A stretch of 64,000 nt of DNA from Archegozetes longisetosus. Lineage: Eukaryota > Arthropoda > Arachnida > Sarcoptiformes > Trhypochthoniidae. The notes beneath the pieces were generated by a model. The model was not told where the DNA came from and made no database searches. It saw only the letters and a program-made list of their open reading frames with translations. The stretch spans positions 11,939,112 through 12,003,111 of the forward strand of contig JAEMBT020000009.1 in assembly GCA_018873245.2 (NCBI GenBank). The letters run 5' to 3'. Shown in pieces: positions 11,601-22,002 of the stretch (position 1 is the stretch's first letter; each line of letters opens with the position of its first letter). The translations under genes and the position numbers were made by a program.

Positions 11601-14600
11601 GTGCCGTAAAAGAAAATAATGTTCAGAAGATCAAATACTGCATTGATAGCGTAAAATTGATTGGAGTTTTAAACATTATTATTAATGAAACAAATCTTCT
11701 ACACACAGCTGTAGTAAGTGGTAATGTGCAAATCATAAGAATTTTATTAGAAAATGGAGCTAATATTAATGCTAAAGCAGAAAATGATTGGACACCGTTA
11801 CACTTTGCAGCAAATAATGGTAGATTAAATGTTGCAACACTTCTTATAAATAAAGGAGCTAACATTGATAATAAAGATGATTTCGGTTCAACTCCTCTGC
11901 ATTATGCTGCTAAAGAAGGGAAATTGGATGTTGTTAAACTACTAGTAGAGAGGGGAGCTGAGGTGGATGCTAAGCATAGAGAAGGTAGGACACCTTTACA
12001 CATGGCTATTGAAAATGGCCAATTGAATGTGGTTAGACTACTTATTGATAAGGGTTCCGATATTAATGCTAGAGGAAATGATGAGTGGACACCTCTACAT
12101 GTTGCTGCTCGTTATGAGAATTCTTTAGTAGTGAAACTTCTTCTTGATAAAGGCGCTGGCATTAATGCTAAAAATAATGAAGATTGGACACCTCTACATC
12201 TCGCTGCTCGCTATAATTACAAACCTGATGTACTGAGACTTCTACTTGATAGAGATGCTGTTGTCAATGCGAAAAATAATGAAGACTGGACGCCTCTACA
12301 TCTGGCTGCTCGCTATAATGAAAGTACTGATATCGTGAGACTTCTTCTCGATAGAGGTGCTGACATAAATGCTAAAGAAAAGGATGGTTGGACTCCTCTA
12401 CACTTTGCTGCTCGTCATGAGAAACCTGATGTAGTGAGACTTCTTCTCGACAAAAGAGCTGACATTAATGCTAAAGAAAAGGATGGTTGGACTCCTCTAC
12501 ACTTTGCTGCTCGTCATGAGAAACCTGATGTAGTGAGACTTCTTCTCGATAGAGGTGCTGATATTAATATTAAAACAAACTCAGGCTTAACATCGTTAGA
12601 TTTGGCAGACAAATCAGAGATAATATTGGTTATTTTGGATAAATTAGCGGATGTGAGTAACATTTTGCATTTACATGCTGCTGCCAGATATGGTTCATTA
12701 AAAACAGTCAAACTTTTTATCCAAGAAGATATTAATACTAAGGATATTGACGGTAATACCCCTTTACACTGGGCCGCTAAAGAGGGTAAATTGGATGTAA
12801 TAAGATATTTTATAGAAAAAGGTGCTAGCATTAATACAAACAATAATGTAGATCGTACACCTTTACACTTGGCTGCTGAAAATGGCCGATTGAATGTAGT
12901 TACACTACTTCTTGATAAAGGTTCTGACATTAATGCAAGAGAAAAGAGTAATTGGACACCTTTACACTTTGCTGTTGCAAACGGTTACTTGAATGTAGTT
13001 CGATTTCTAATTGATCAAGGTGCTGATTTTAAAGCTGTAACAAATCTCAATAGGACTTCATTTGATATTGCTAAGGAAAAGAATTATGCGAAGCTTGTTG
13101 AAATTCTAATTAATGAAGAATTAGTTGATGCTGTGATAAACGAAGATATTAGTAAAATCGAAGACTCTCTTTCTAAAGGTGCTGATATTAACGTTAAAAC
13201 TAACAACGATTGGACACCTTTAAATCTTGCCGTTTACAATGCTAATTCGGATGTAACTAAGTTTCTCTTAGATAAAGGAGCTAATGTTAATATTAAGAAA
13301 AATGATGGCTGGACACTTTTACATTGGACTGCTTACAGTGGTAATTTGGATTTAGCTCAACTGCTCGTAGAAAAGTGTGCTTATGTTGAAGCTAGAGATA
13401 ATTTTGGTTCGACGCCTCTATACTATGCTGCTCAGACAGGCAAATTGAAAGTGGTTGAGTATCTTATTGAGAAAGGAGCTGATGTTAATGCTAAACAAAG
13501 GGATAGTCGGACACCGTTACACTGGGCAGCTTATAATGGGTATTCGGATGTAGTAAATTTCCTCTTGGAAGAGAATGCAGATATTAACGCTACTGACAAG
13601 AATGGTACGACAGCGAAAGATTACGCTAAACAATCCGCTAATAGTTTTGACGTAGTAAAATTATTAGAGCAAAGAATATCAAATTATTCTAATAAAAGCA
13701 CAAGAGGCAACATGGCTCAGACTACTACACTCAAAACATCAATAAGCTCAAGAATAACTAATCCTTTTGTAACTGCTGATTTAAGTCTTGAATACTTAAA
13801 GAATGAGTTGTTAAGTGCAGTAAGAGCAAATAATAATCAGAAGCTCAGATACTGTATTGAAAGCGGCAAATTGATTGGGGCTACAAATCATATACTCAAT
13901 GAAATAAATCTTCTTCACACAGCAGTAGAAAATGATTATGTCGATACTATAAAAATTTTATTTCAAAATGGAGCCGATATTAATGCTAAAGCGGGGAATG
14001 GTTGGACACCATTACACTTGGCCATTCATAATGGTAACTTGAATTTAACACAGCTTCTTATAGCTATAGGTGCCGATGTTAATGTAGAGACTAAAGATGG
14101 GAGTTCACCTTTACACTTCGCTGCAAATAATGGTAGAATAAATATTGCAACACTTCTTATAAATAAAGGAGCTAACGTTGATAGTAAAGATTATTTCGGT
14201 TCAACTCCTCTATACTATGCTGCTAAAGGAGGCAAATTGGATGTTGTTAAACTACTATTAGAGAGGGGAGCTGATGTGGATGCTAAGCAAAGGGATGGCA
14301 GGACACCTTTACACTGGTCAGCTTACAATGGTCACCTGAATGTGGTAAAATTTCTCATAGAAAAAAATGGTGATATCAATACTCTTGACAAGAATGGTTG
14401 GACGCCTTTGCACTTTGCTACTCTTAATGATCACTTAAATGTAACGAAATTTCTGATAGAAAACAACGCTGACATTAAGACTGAAACATACTATGGTAAA
14501 AATTCATTAGATATCGCTATGGAATACAATAGCAAAAATGCCATAGGGTTTTTTAGACAAGAACAAGAAATGAGGAGCAGTAGTTCTACTATCGCGGTTG

Positions 14601-15031
14601 CAAGTAGTGCACCAAAGGCACCATCTTTAATAAATGATTTATTTGGTTGGGTAGTTAGTGGATTATTTAGTAAACACACTCCAGCTTTACCATTTATCCA
14701 GCAACGATATATCCATGAAAACTATTCAGGTGTTTCAAAAATTCATATTAACGGTACGATTTTACTACTAGATGTATTCATTAGAAAAATCACAAGTCAA
14801 AAGTACATATTGGCCCGATCTGTGTCTCTATTAGAAGTTCAAGCTTATGCACTAAACATTACAGAAGAGTTCGAAAAAGTATTGAATTCTATTAGCAAAA
14901 TACCATCAGAAGAGATGATTGATCTTGCAGAAGAAGAATCAAATATATTTAAAGCTTTTATAAGTGATAACGGTAATAAAATCCCAGAAATATTACTTTC
15001 GTATTTAAACAAAGCTTCAATAGTACTTTAA
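8610..15031 (+). CDS. Ankyrin gene A: giant ankyrin-repeat protein with latrotoxin-like C-terminal domain, one frameshift
   Basis: An intronless gene of more than 2,100 codons. The start ATG at 8610 opens a Ser/Thr-rich N-terminus (MISNSPTTNTPKTA), without an obvious signal peptide, and a LENLRNEIFSAVNN leader. Ankyrin repeats of 33-34 residues (DGWTPLHFAARNEKPDVVRL-type) then fill most of the protein, interrupted by two linker/leader segments near 11420-11720 and 13620-13930. The last ~150 residues, from about 14580, have no ankyrin repeats. They include INGTILLLDVFIRKI, LEVQAYALNITEEFEKVL and a C-terminal helix-rich stretch, resembling the latrotoxin C-terminal domain of spider latrotoxins and some endosymbiont ankyrin proteins. 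The frame changes near 9157, where about ten bases present in gene B are missing. From 9146 the second frame is open to the stop. Ankyrin repeats bind proteins; the actual role is unknown, and toxin-like function is only an inference from the C-terminus. The lesion may be real or an assembly error. Confidence 0.85.
9240..10440 (+). repeat. Array of about twelve 102-bp ankyrin units
   Basis: Within gene A, consecutive 34-codon ankyrin units are almost identical at DNA level. The phrase 'gatatcgtgagacttcttct' recurs nearly every 102 bases. The 34-residue length is one longer than the canonical 33. DNA-level identity, including synonymous sites, indicates recent expansion or homogenisation by unequal exchange or gene conversion. 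Confidence 0.93.
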
Positions 15032-15044
15032 ATAATGCAAAGTA

Positions 15045-15581
15045 TTAGGTTGAGGAAAAAGTTTTGTCATAAATCTAAGACTAATTTTTCGATCTAATTT
15101 TTACACTTTATTTTTTACAATCTTTTCAAATTATAAACTTCAAACACATGTTTTTAACTCTAATTTAATGAACTAAAGAGCAATTTCAAATTATTCCTGG
15201 TGATTCCTAGACATGTCTTCAAACAAAGAGCCACTGTTTGCCTCAAGAAAACCGTAACCGAAGCTCATGAAAACATCACTCGTGCATATCCAGAAGCATA
15301 GAGACTCATCGTTTCTGGATATGCACGAGTGATGTTTTCGTGAGCTTCGGCTATTTTCTTGAGTCAAACTCATAGAGCAAACAGTGGCGGATGTGCTCTT
15401 TGTTTGAAGACATGTCTAGGAATCACCAGGAGTAATTTGAAATTGTTCTTTAGTTCATTAAATTAGAGTTAAAAACGTGTTTGAAGTTTATAATTTGAAA
15501 AGATTTGTAAACAATAAAGTGTCAAAAATTAGATTAAAAGATTACGCTTAGAATAATGACAAAACTTGTTCCTCAACCTAA
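15045..15581. mobile_element. Near-perfect palindromic MITE with mariner-like ends
   Basis: A 537-bp inverted repeat begins just after the gene A stop. The ends are TTAGGTTGAGG and CCTCAACCTAA, flanked by TA on each side, the target of Tc1/mariner elements. Both arms pair almost along their whole length, with the centre near 15305. The flanking gene-family sequence downstream resumes at about 15584, as judged by alignment with the region after 25804. The element therefore inserted into the 3' flank of the ankyrin family. Confidence 0.88.
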
Positions 15582-15594
15582 TAAAAAGCTTTAA

Positions 15595-15828
15595 ACTACC
15601 TCTCGAGGTATTGTCGTTTTTAAAGATAACAGTCTCACATCTAATGTATTAAGGGATCAAATTAATCATGCGCCTTTACTAAAACGTGCCTATAAAACAA
15701 TAAGACCAAGTCAGCTTGTGGAAAATGGTGTAATTAATTCGCCTAACTTTATTAAACAATTACATAGAGCTTACAAAAGGAAAATGCCCATCTTACCCCT
15801 CTGGTGCGCCACAGCCCCACTTATGTAA
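15595..15828 (+). other. Stop-free stretch downstream of gene A, conserved with fragment C flank
   Basis: A 77-codon stretch without stops or an early ATG reads VFKDNSLTSNVLRDQIN, then LLKRAYKTI. The matching position after the fragment at 25310-25804 reads IFKDNPTPNTLRDQIN in one frame, so similarity is clear at protein level. After gene B the same DNA is recognisable but carries stops. It may be an ancestral C-terminal extension or a separate exon of the ankyrin family, now separated from gene A by a stop and the MITE at 15045-15581. Its final codons run into the TIR of the element at 15785. Confidence 0.45.
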
Positions 15829-16086
15829 ATTGATAGATCTCAACATCTACTCATATAATATATTTTAGCCTAATCGAGACATACCTGTGGCCCCTAGTGG
15901 CCATAAAAGTTATATTCAATGCATGCATTTTTTCCAATTTTTTGAATTAAATGAGCGAAATGAAATATGTATTCAATTTGAATATACAATAAAGAATAAA
16001 GTAATAAAAGCAAAACAATGAAAGCAAAGTAGGTTGTAAAGAACGAAAGTAAAAATGACTCGTTAAAAACTAAAGCATTTGTAATA

Positions 16087-17635
16087 CAGTGCAGTTCATA
16101 AATATTAGACCAACATATTTTTTTTAAAAATTCATTTAAAAAAGTATATTTTAATTAAATTGCGCTGAGCAAATATGTTTAGGATTGCAACTGTGACTCA
16201 CTCACAAAAATTTGCGTTAATCCGGCGCCGGATTAACGAGCGCGACAGAAAAATTTGATATCAGGTGTGTGCAAAAGTATTAGGCCGGTTAGTTACATTC
16301 TGGTTTCTTAGACTCAACGTTAATAAAAATTGCAGTTTTTTATTGAAAACTATAAATTATATATATTTGTATATTATTTGCTTTATATTTTGTACTTGAG
16401 TCTAAATCTTAACCATGCCTATGGCCAAGGAGTTGACCGAACACGAGCGCGGCCAAATCGCGGCTCTACACAAAACCGGTATGACTCGGCGGAAGATAGC
16501 AGCTGCGATTGCAAGGTCGAAGTGTGCGGTGGGCTACTACTTGGCCAATCCCAAAGACTGCGGCAGGAAGAAGCGTTCAGGAAGGGCCCCCAAGGTGACT
16601 CCACGCGATGAACGGCGGATTCTGCGCTGCGCCACCTACACTGGGACATCGGCCACTAAGATTAAGACAACCCTTGAATTGTCTTACCATCCGAGCACGG
16701 TAAAAAGGGTTCTGAAGAAGTCACCGAACCTTAAATACACCAAAAGGATGGCCAAACCACCGTTGAAACCAGAGCATAAGCAAGCGCGTTTGGACTGGGC
16801 ACGGAAATATATGGGATTTGGTGTCCACTGGCGGAAAGTGGTTTGGAGCGACGAGAAGAAGTTCAACCTCGATGGTCCCGATGGCCTCCAATACTATAAG
16901 CATGACCTGAGGAAGGAACCAGAACTCTTCTCTAAGAATGCTAATGCAGGAGGTTCAGTGATGATTTGGGCTGGCTTCGAATGGAACGGTAAAACGGATA
17001 TCGCGTTCATAGATGGCCGTATGAATGCCAGCGGGTATCAGGTAATGCTTGAAGAGTACCTCCTACCGAAGGGAATCCAAATTGGTGGCCAGGATTGGAT
17101 GTGCCAACAGGACAACGCTAGCATTCATAATGCGAAATCAACGAAAGAATGGTTCAATTCTCAACATATTGATGTCATGTAGTGGCCAGCTCGTAGTCCG
17201 GACCTCAATCCCATTGAAAACCTGTGGGGAATACTCGTTCGCCGCGTTTACGCTGATGGCCGCCAATTTGAGACCGTTGGTGACCTGAAAGTCGCAATCC
17301 GTGAAGAATGGACGAAAATCGACTCTGAAGTTCTTCGAAAACTAGTCAATACTATGCAGGACAGGGTTTTTAATATCATTTTTAAAAATGGGGGACAAAC
17401 TAAGTACTAATGTTAATTTATTTAATAAATTCAGTTCTGGCCTAATACTTTTGCAGTCAGTTTTTAACTTTTTTATCTGCGCGCAGTGTCTCGGTGGACC
17501 CGGGTGAAATATGGTTTCGGTAAAAGTTTAATACCCTCAAGATGCGTCATCCCATTAAATATTATTGGATTATACCTGTGTTTAGCGGTAAATTCTTTAA
17601 AAAATTTGTTGGCCTAATATTTATGAGCTGCACTG
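16087..17635 (+). mobile_element. Tc1/Tc3-like transposon, complete with IR/DR ends
   Basis: The element starts CAGTGCAGTTCATAAATATT and ends with the inverted counterpart AATATTTATGAGCTGCACTG. It is flanked by TA (16085-16086 and 17636-17637). A second inner pair lies near 16268 ('gcaaaagtattaggcc') and 17440 ('ggcctaatacttttgc'), giving the inverted-repeat/direct-repeat structure of several Tc1-family elements. Its coding part has markedly higher G+C than the surroundings, suggesting recent arrival. It sits inside an older long-TIR element. Confidence 0.93.
16415..17410 (+). pseudogene. Tc1/Tc3-family transposase with one in-frame stop
   Basis: The ATG at 16415 opens a frame of 255 codons ending in TAG at 17180. 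The same frame continues open for about 76 more codons to TAA at 17408-17410, giving the usual length of about 330 residues. The N-terminus has two helix-turn-helix regions (LTEHERGQIAALHKTGMTRR) separated by a GRKKRSGRAPK hook. Catalytic acidic residues are visible in WSDEKKFNLDG, QQDNASIHNA and, after the stop, SPDLNPIENLWG. The TAG falls in the DVM-stop-WPARSPDLN motif, so a single base change inactivated an otherwise whole gene. An assembly error or readthrough cannot be excluded. Confidence 0.92.
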
Positions 17636-17730
17636 TATATACCTGAACATCTGAAATCATTGAATAAAAATAAAAGAAAAACTAGAGGTAGAATAAAATA
17701 GCATAAAATATAAGTTAATATAAATAAAAT

Positions 17731-18342
17731 CAATTGATCGATACGCTATAAAAGGGAGTTATCTCATAGGTTTAAAGTTTGAGATGCGTAAAGGATCTTT
17801 ATATATATACTTTATATTGAGGAGACCTGAGCTATATCTTATAATTTCATTTTATTTAATAACAGTGTAATTTCACGTCATTTATGTAGGGTCTCGATCT
17901 TACAACTTCCGCGCCCCATGTCCGTTTTCCTAAAAAGCACACATTATTCACTCTTTTGTCTAAATTTTTTCTTCGATTAATCACATCTCCTTTCTTCACA
18001 ATCTTTGTTAAACGCCATTTTGACCAAAAGTTAATTATATTCATGTACGAATATTATAGATAAAACTGAGACTTGTTCTAAAATTGCATGCTTTTATTAT
18101 CTACTGGTCGATTCACATCTCAAAAGCAGTCGGTCACCACAATATATATGATACTACCCTAATCAAATAATGAATGAATTTTAATTCTGATCCTTTGTTT
18201 CATGTTTAAATAAATTCTTTCATTGAATGGTATGCTATAAATTTGACGTATAATAGTTTAGGGCTTCAGGAGTGTAAATCTAGTGAAATATTAAAAACGA
18301 TGTGTCTCGAGATAACTCCCTTTTATTGTGTATCGATCAATT
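17731..18342. mobile_element. Short-TIR non-autonomous element
   Basis: The segment 'aattgatcgatacgctataa' plus 'aaagggagttatctc' at 17731-17765 recurs inverted at 18308-18342. It gives a roughly 610-bp element with ~38-bp TIRs. The interior is AT-rich with no convincing gene. The TSD was not resolved. Confidence 0.7.
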
Positions 18343-18349
18343 GCTGTCA

Positions 18350-18560
18350 GTGTCACCTAGGACTAGGCCGGTAAAAAACTCATCCAGTAAGCTTGCCAGC
18401 CTTGGTATATTGGGTTCATACCTGTCGCATCCAAGATACCACAGGCAACCATGAAACGTGCACAGCACCCGGCGGTCCTGAGTCCGTTTTTACACTGATA
18501 GCAATATTCTAAAATCGATTCCACTCCCGTTTTTGATTGATCAATTAAAATGTATAAAAG
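18350..18560 (-). pseudogene. SWIM-like Cys/His protein fragment, copy 1
   Basis: On the minus strand the codons read LLYILIDQSKTGVESILEYC, then YQCKNGLRTAGCCARFMVAC, then ATGMNPIYQGW. The CxC...GCCxH-type spacing and surrounding residues match the other four copies in this window (27840-28180, 34130-34345, 44378-44560, 55498-56150). They resemble SWIM-type zinc-binding domains found in transposon-encoded proteins. Here the final His position is replaced (CARF). Only this C-terminal part is recognisable, within the long-TIR element at 15785-18998. Confidence 0.65.
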
Positions 18561-19173
18561 GCCCTCCTATGCGTTTCATGAGACATAAACAACTAAACTG
18601 TTCGCCAGTATCTTTTGAACAAAATATGATATCCATATAAGATGGACATTACTCGACTCATCCCTTTATTCTGCTCTAAATGATGCCACGTTTGTAGAGA
18701 TCGGCCAACGAATAATGGACCAGTAGCTAATCGCGAATAACTCTGTACTCCGCACTTCGAAACCAAGCTATTTGTGCTCTACTCATCATTCTGAGCCGAA
18801 CGACACCAAATTCATTGAAATCCGAACTGTGACCACTTCGATACAGGCGCAAAATGCATCTGTTGGTCACAACTTTGATAATCACTACAGGCCACAGGGA
18901 TGTCCGAACTGAGCTACAACCTATATATTATTTTAGTACTCGTTGAGATCTATCGACTGACGTAGGGGACACTGCGGCTCACTGGAGGAACAAAATGCAA
19001 AGGGCTTGGACATTCTCCTTCATTACATAATAATTATATAGGATATATCTAAGTGTCAATACCTGTAAATGTTAGCATCTATAATTAAACTCTACAAAGA
19101 AGTATGTTAATTCTTAGGATGAAAAACTAGTGATTATTGCTTCAGCCTCATCTGGTTATGATTGCATCAAACC

Positions 19174-19669
19174 TAGTGTTGAAAAATTTCTAGAAAGTTT
19201 CTAGAAATATTTCTGGAAATATTTCTATGGCCAAGAAATTTTCTTTTAATGAACCTCCCGTAGAAATATAATGAACCTCCCGTAGAAATATAATGAACCT
19301 CCCGTAGAAATATAATGAACCTCCCGTAGAAATATAATGAACCTCAGATTTGTCAAACGGAATAGCATGTCTTTACAGCCATTTTAAGGAATTTATGAAT
19401 AAATAACACTTAAATGTATTAAAAATTAAGTTCGAAATTAAATTGTTTAAACTTAAAGATTAATATTTGCATATGTAAATCATGTTTTATGAGTGATTCA
19501 TATATTCCTATATGAGATTCATATACTTCATTGGGAGGTTCATATATATCTGTGTGAAGTTCATATATTATTATGGGAGGTTAATATATTTCTATGGAAG
19601 GTTCATTAAAAGAAAATTTCTCGATTTTTGACGAGAAATTTTCTCGAGAGATTTCTTTTTACAACACTA
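19174..19669. mobile_element. hAT-type MITE with 8-bp target duplication
   Basis: A 496-bp element has ends TAGTGTTG and CAACACTA, flanked on both sides by ATCAAACC (19166-19173 and 19670-19677). The 8-bp TSD and end sequence are typical of hAT elements. Inside are tandem 22-bp units and stretches of TTTCTAGAAA-like sequence in inverted orientation on the two sides. Confidence 0.92.
19248..19347. repeat. 22-bp tandem repeat, four full units
   Basis: Four identical copies of a 22-bp unit (aatgaacctcccgtagaaat plus at) occur, followed by a partial fifth, inside the hAT MITE. Looser inverted relatives ('gggaggttcatatat') lie at 19525-19610, so the subterminal repeats face each other. Confidence 0.95.
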
Positions 19670-19857
19670 ATCAAACCTTAAGTATCTCATACTAAAAGAC
19701 AAATTTTTAAAACTACAAGATTTTATTTAGTGCATTCATTTATTTAGTTAGCAATCATAAATAACAAATGCTCTAAATAAAATCCTGCAGTTCTAAAAAT
19801 TTGTCTTTTAGTATGAGATACTTAAGGTTTGATGCAGTTTTCTCTTTACTCCTTATA

Positions 19858-20359
19858 CTGTCCGTTTTTTTAAAAAACTAAACTCAAATCCTTATAACAA
19901 TTTTTCTTTATTATTACTCATGAATTAGAACTTACTAATGAGTAAGTTTAAAACATATAAAACAGAATTTGATCAATTAGTCATAGATTTTGAATTAAAA
20001 ACACCTTTAATCATAAAATAATGTTCATAACAGAAGAAAGAATTTTTGATTTGAAAACTCATTTATTAACTAAATGTTGTGATAAAGTTAGAGCTGAATT
20101 TTTTGAAAAATTTGGTAAAACTGGGCCGACCAATGTAACTATTTTTAGAATTGAATCAAATTTATTTTTACATATATAAACTAATTTGCAGGATTACAGT
20201 TCTGAAATAAGCTTTGTAAGATTATAGCTCATTATCAAGGTTTATTTTGAAACATTCAAATTTTGGTCAATGAGTAAGCGATTTCACTTTTGACTCACAT
20301 TTTCAAAAGCAACAAAGTTAACTGTAAAATCTGAGTTTAGTTTTTAAAAAAACGGACTG
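19858..20359. mobile_element. Tc1/mariner-type MITE with possible transposase remnant
   Basis: The ends (C-A/T-GTCCGTTTTTTTAAAAAAC) are inverted over about 35 bases and flanked by TA at 19856-19857 and 20360-20361. The interior has a short frame near 20040-20180 reading HLLTKCCDKVRAEFFEKFGK then GPTNVTIFRI. This could be a helix-turn-helix remnant of a transposase, but I cannot assign it firmly. Confidence 0.8.
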
Positions 20360-20361
20360 TA

Positions 20362-20899
20362 TTTGTTTTCATTGTCTACTTCTATATTCTTGATAATTGA
20401 ATTAATTAGTTTTCAGTATTCTTGATATTATCTAATAATACTTTTGTTGCTTTTCGAAGAAAATACGTTGTGAGTGACAAAATCATTGATACTTCAAATG
20501 GCTAGTTGTAGTTAAAGTTATCCATTATCACTCTTATTTGCTTCATCTGTTCGATTGAATATCCATAATTTTGTTATACTATCAAATAAATATAGAAACT
20601 GAAGAGATTCTACCGTGGTTTATACATTTTTAAATACTTTGCACGAATTTTCGCATTTATTTTTAGTTCTATACAGTTAATCATAATTTGAAATAAAATA
20701 TTTTCAAAGTGAATATTCAGTAGAGTATGATATGACTTCTCGAGATTCGAAAAATATTTTTATTGACTTAATCACAATAATTAACCCTTATTTTCCGTTT
20801 TAATGTTTTTGTTTTAATGTTGACTGAAGAAAAATATTGTATAACTAGATTAGGCAATGAATATTCGTCGAATAAATCTAAATTTAAAGGTCTATAAAC
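20362..20899. other. No recognisable feature
   Basis: AT-rich spacer between two MITEs with no coding frame or repeat end recognised. Confidence 0.4.
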
Positions 20900-21663
20900 A
20901 TTGATGCACGCGCTCGCGCCAACGCTCGGGGGAAATGAAACGCTCGGCGCTCACTTTTTCGAGGCGCTCGAGCGCCGAGCGTCAAGTAAGCAATATTCAT
21001 GAATTGTAAGGCTTTTTTCTGCATAAAATTAACTTATTTTATTTAAGCTGTAACTTTATCTGTATATAAATTTCATATATATGATACTCACTGATTGAGA
21101 ACCATTCAAACAAATACTTTAGTTCAAAATCTGATGTCATATAAATAAAATGTTTATATTGAAGATATGAAACCGTTTACAAAAGAGAGAGAGATATTGC
21201 AATACATTAGAGTCCATATTTAAAAGCACTAAAAAGTCTAGTAATAACTTATAAGTTAAGTTTATAACTTTTTGAATAATCATTGACTTAAATGTCGGAA
21301 CTTTTTGATAGTACATTTTATACCAATCTCTGTCTGTCTGTCTCTCTTTCATAAACTCTTTCATGTGCAAACACACTTAGTTTCAGACTCAAAAAGATTC
21401 TGTCTAAATTCTTTAAAACAGAATAAGTCATAAATTTTTGTGTAAAATTTTATATCTAGTAAATACTGACTTTTTTGCATTAAAAAATATATATACTGTA
21501 TTTCTAATTTGGGAGATACGTTACTATGACTTGACGCTCAACGCTCGCGCTCGGCGCTCGGGGGTAAGACGCTCGAGCGGCCACTCACGCTCGGCAAAAG
21601 TAGAACGCTCGACGTTCGCGCTCGCTACCGAGCGCCAAACGCTCGAGCGTTGAGCATCACTTT
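20900..21663. mobile_element. hAT-type MITE with GC-rich CGCTCG subterminal clusters
   Basis: The element is bounded by CTATAAAC on both sides (20892-20899 and 21664-21671), an 8-bp duplication. The ends contain TGATGC and GCATCA in inverted orientation. About 90 bases at the left and 125 bases at the right are packed with short GC-rich units (gcgctcg, aacgctcg, gagcgccgagcg) in both orientations, able to fold on themselves. The AT-rich interior has no gene. Clustered subterminal motifs are characteristic transposase-binding sites in hAT elements. Confidence 0.85.
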
Positions 21664-22002
21664 CTATAAACGCTTAAAAATATGTATTATCAAAAAATTG
21701 ATTCATAAAAGTCATTTATAATAAAAATATATTTGTTAGATAAATTTTAAATTGAATTGAAAAATTTTAATTATTTAAGGTTATCCCAATTTAATGTATT
21801 GTATTGAATTTAGGTTCAAGTATATAATTAGTGATCAAATTTTCCCCTATATTATACGGGATCCAAGAACTCACGAGTCTCGGGATCAAAATTCTTTCGG
21901 TACTATAAATGCTCATTTTTCGAAAATACCACGCTCAAATATTTATTCAATTAAAGTTAATTTCTAAACTACCAATGCGAAATAAATATAGAACTTAACT
22001 GT

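Larger units (their letters stand above)
15785..18998. mobile_element. Long-TIR element carrying a SWIM-like fragment, interrupted by Tc1
   Basis: The region near 15785-15905 recurs inverted at about 18880-18998. Landmarks are 'gatagatctcaac', 'acctgtggcc' inverted as 'ggccacaggg', and 'ataatatatt'. Divergence between arms is substantial, so the boundaries are approximate. The interior holds an intact-looking Tc1 element (16087-17635), a smaller inverted-repeat element (17731-18342) and a minus-strand SWIM-like coding fragment (18350-18560). The SWIM-like protein also occurs inside other long-TIR elements in this window, so I infer it is the element's own gene. Confidence 0.62.
19163..19840. 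mobile_element. Foldback element split by a hAT MITE
   Basis: The left arm is 'gcatcaaacc' followed, after the insertion at 19174-19669, by 'ttaagtatctcatactaaaa'. It pairs with the right arm 'ttttagtatgagatacttaa' then 'ggtttgatgc' (about 19809-19836). The arms are about 65 bases with a short loop near 19740. The hAT insertion duplicated eight bases of the left arm. Confidence 0.82.

Noticed and set aside
8610-15031. Bacterial contamination as the source of the ankyrin genes
   Set aside because: There is no bacterial gene context or ribosome binding pattern; MITEs with TA or 8-bp duplications flank and interrupt the family, and a spliced EAF gene lies on the same window.
19248-19347. CRISPR-like array
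   Set aside because: The 22-bp units are directly adjacent without spacers and lie inside a hAT MITE in a eukaryotic genome.
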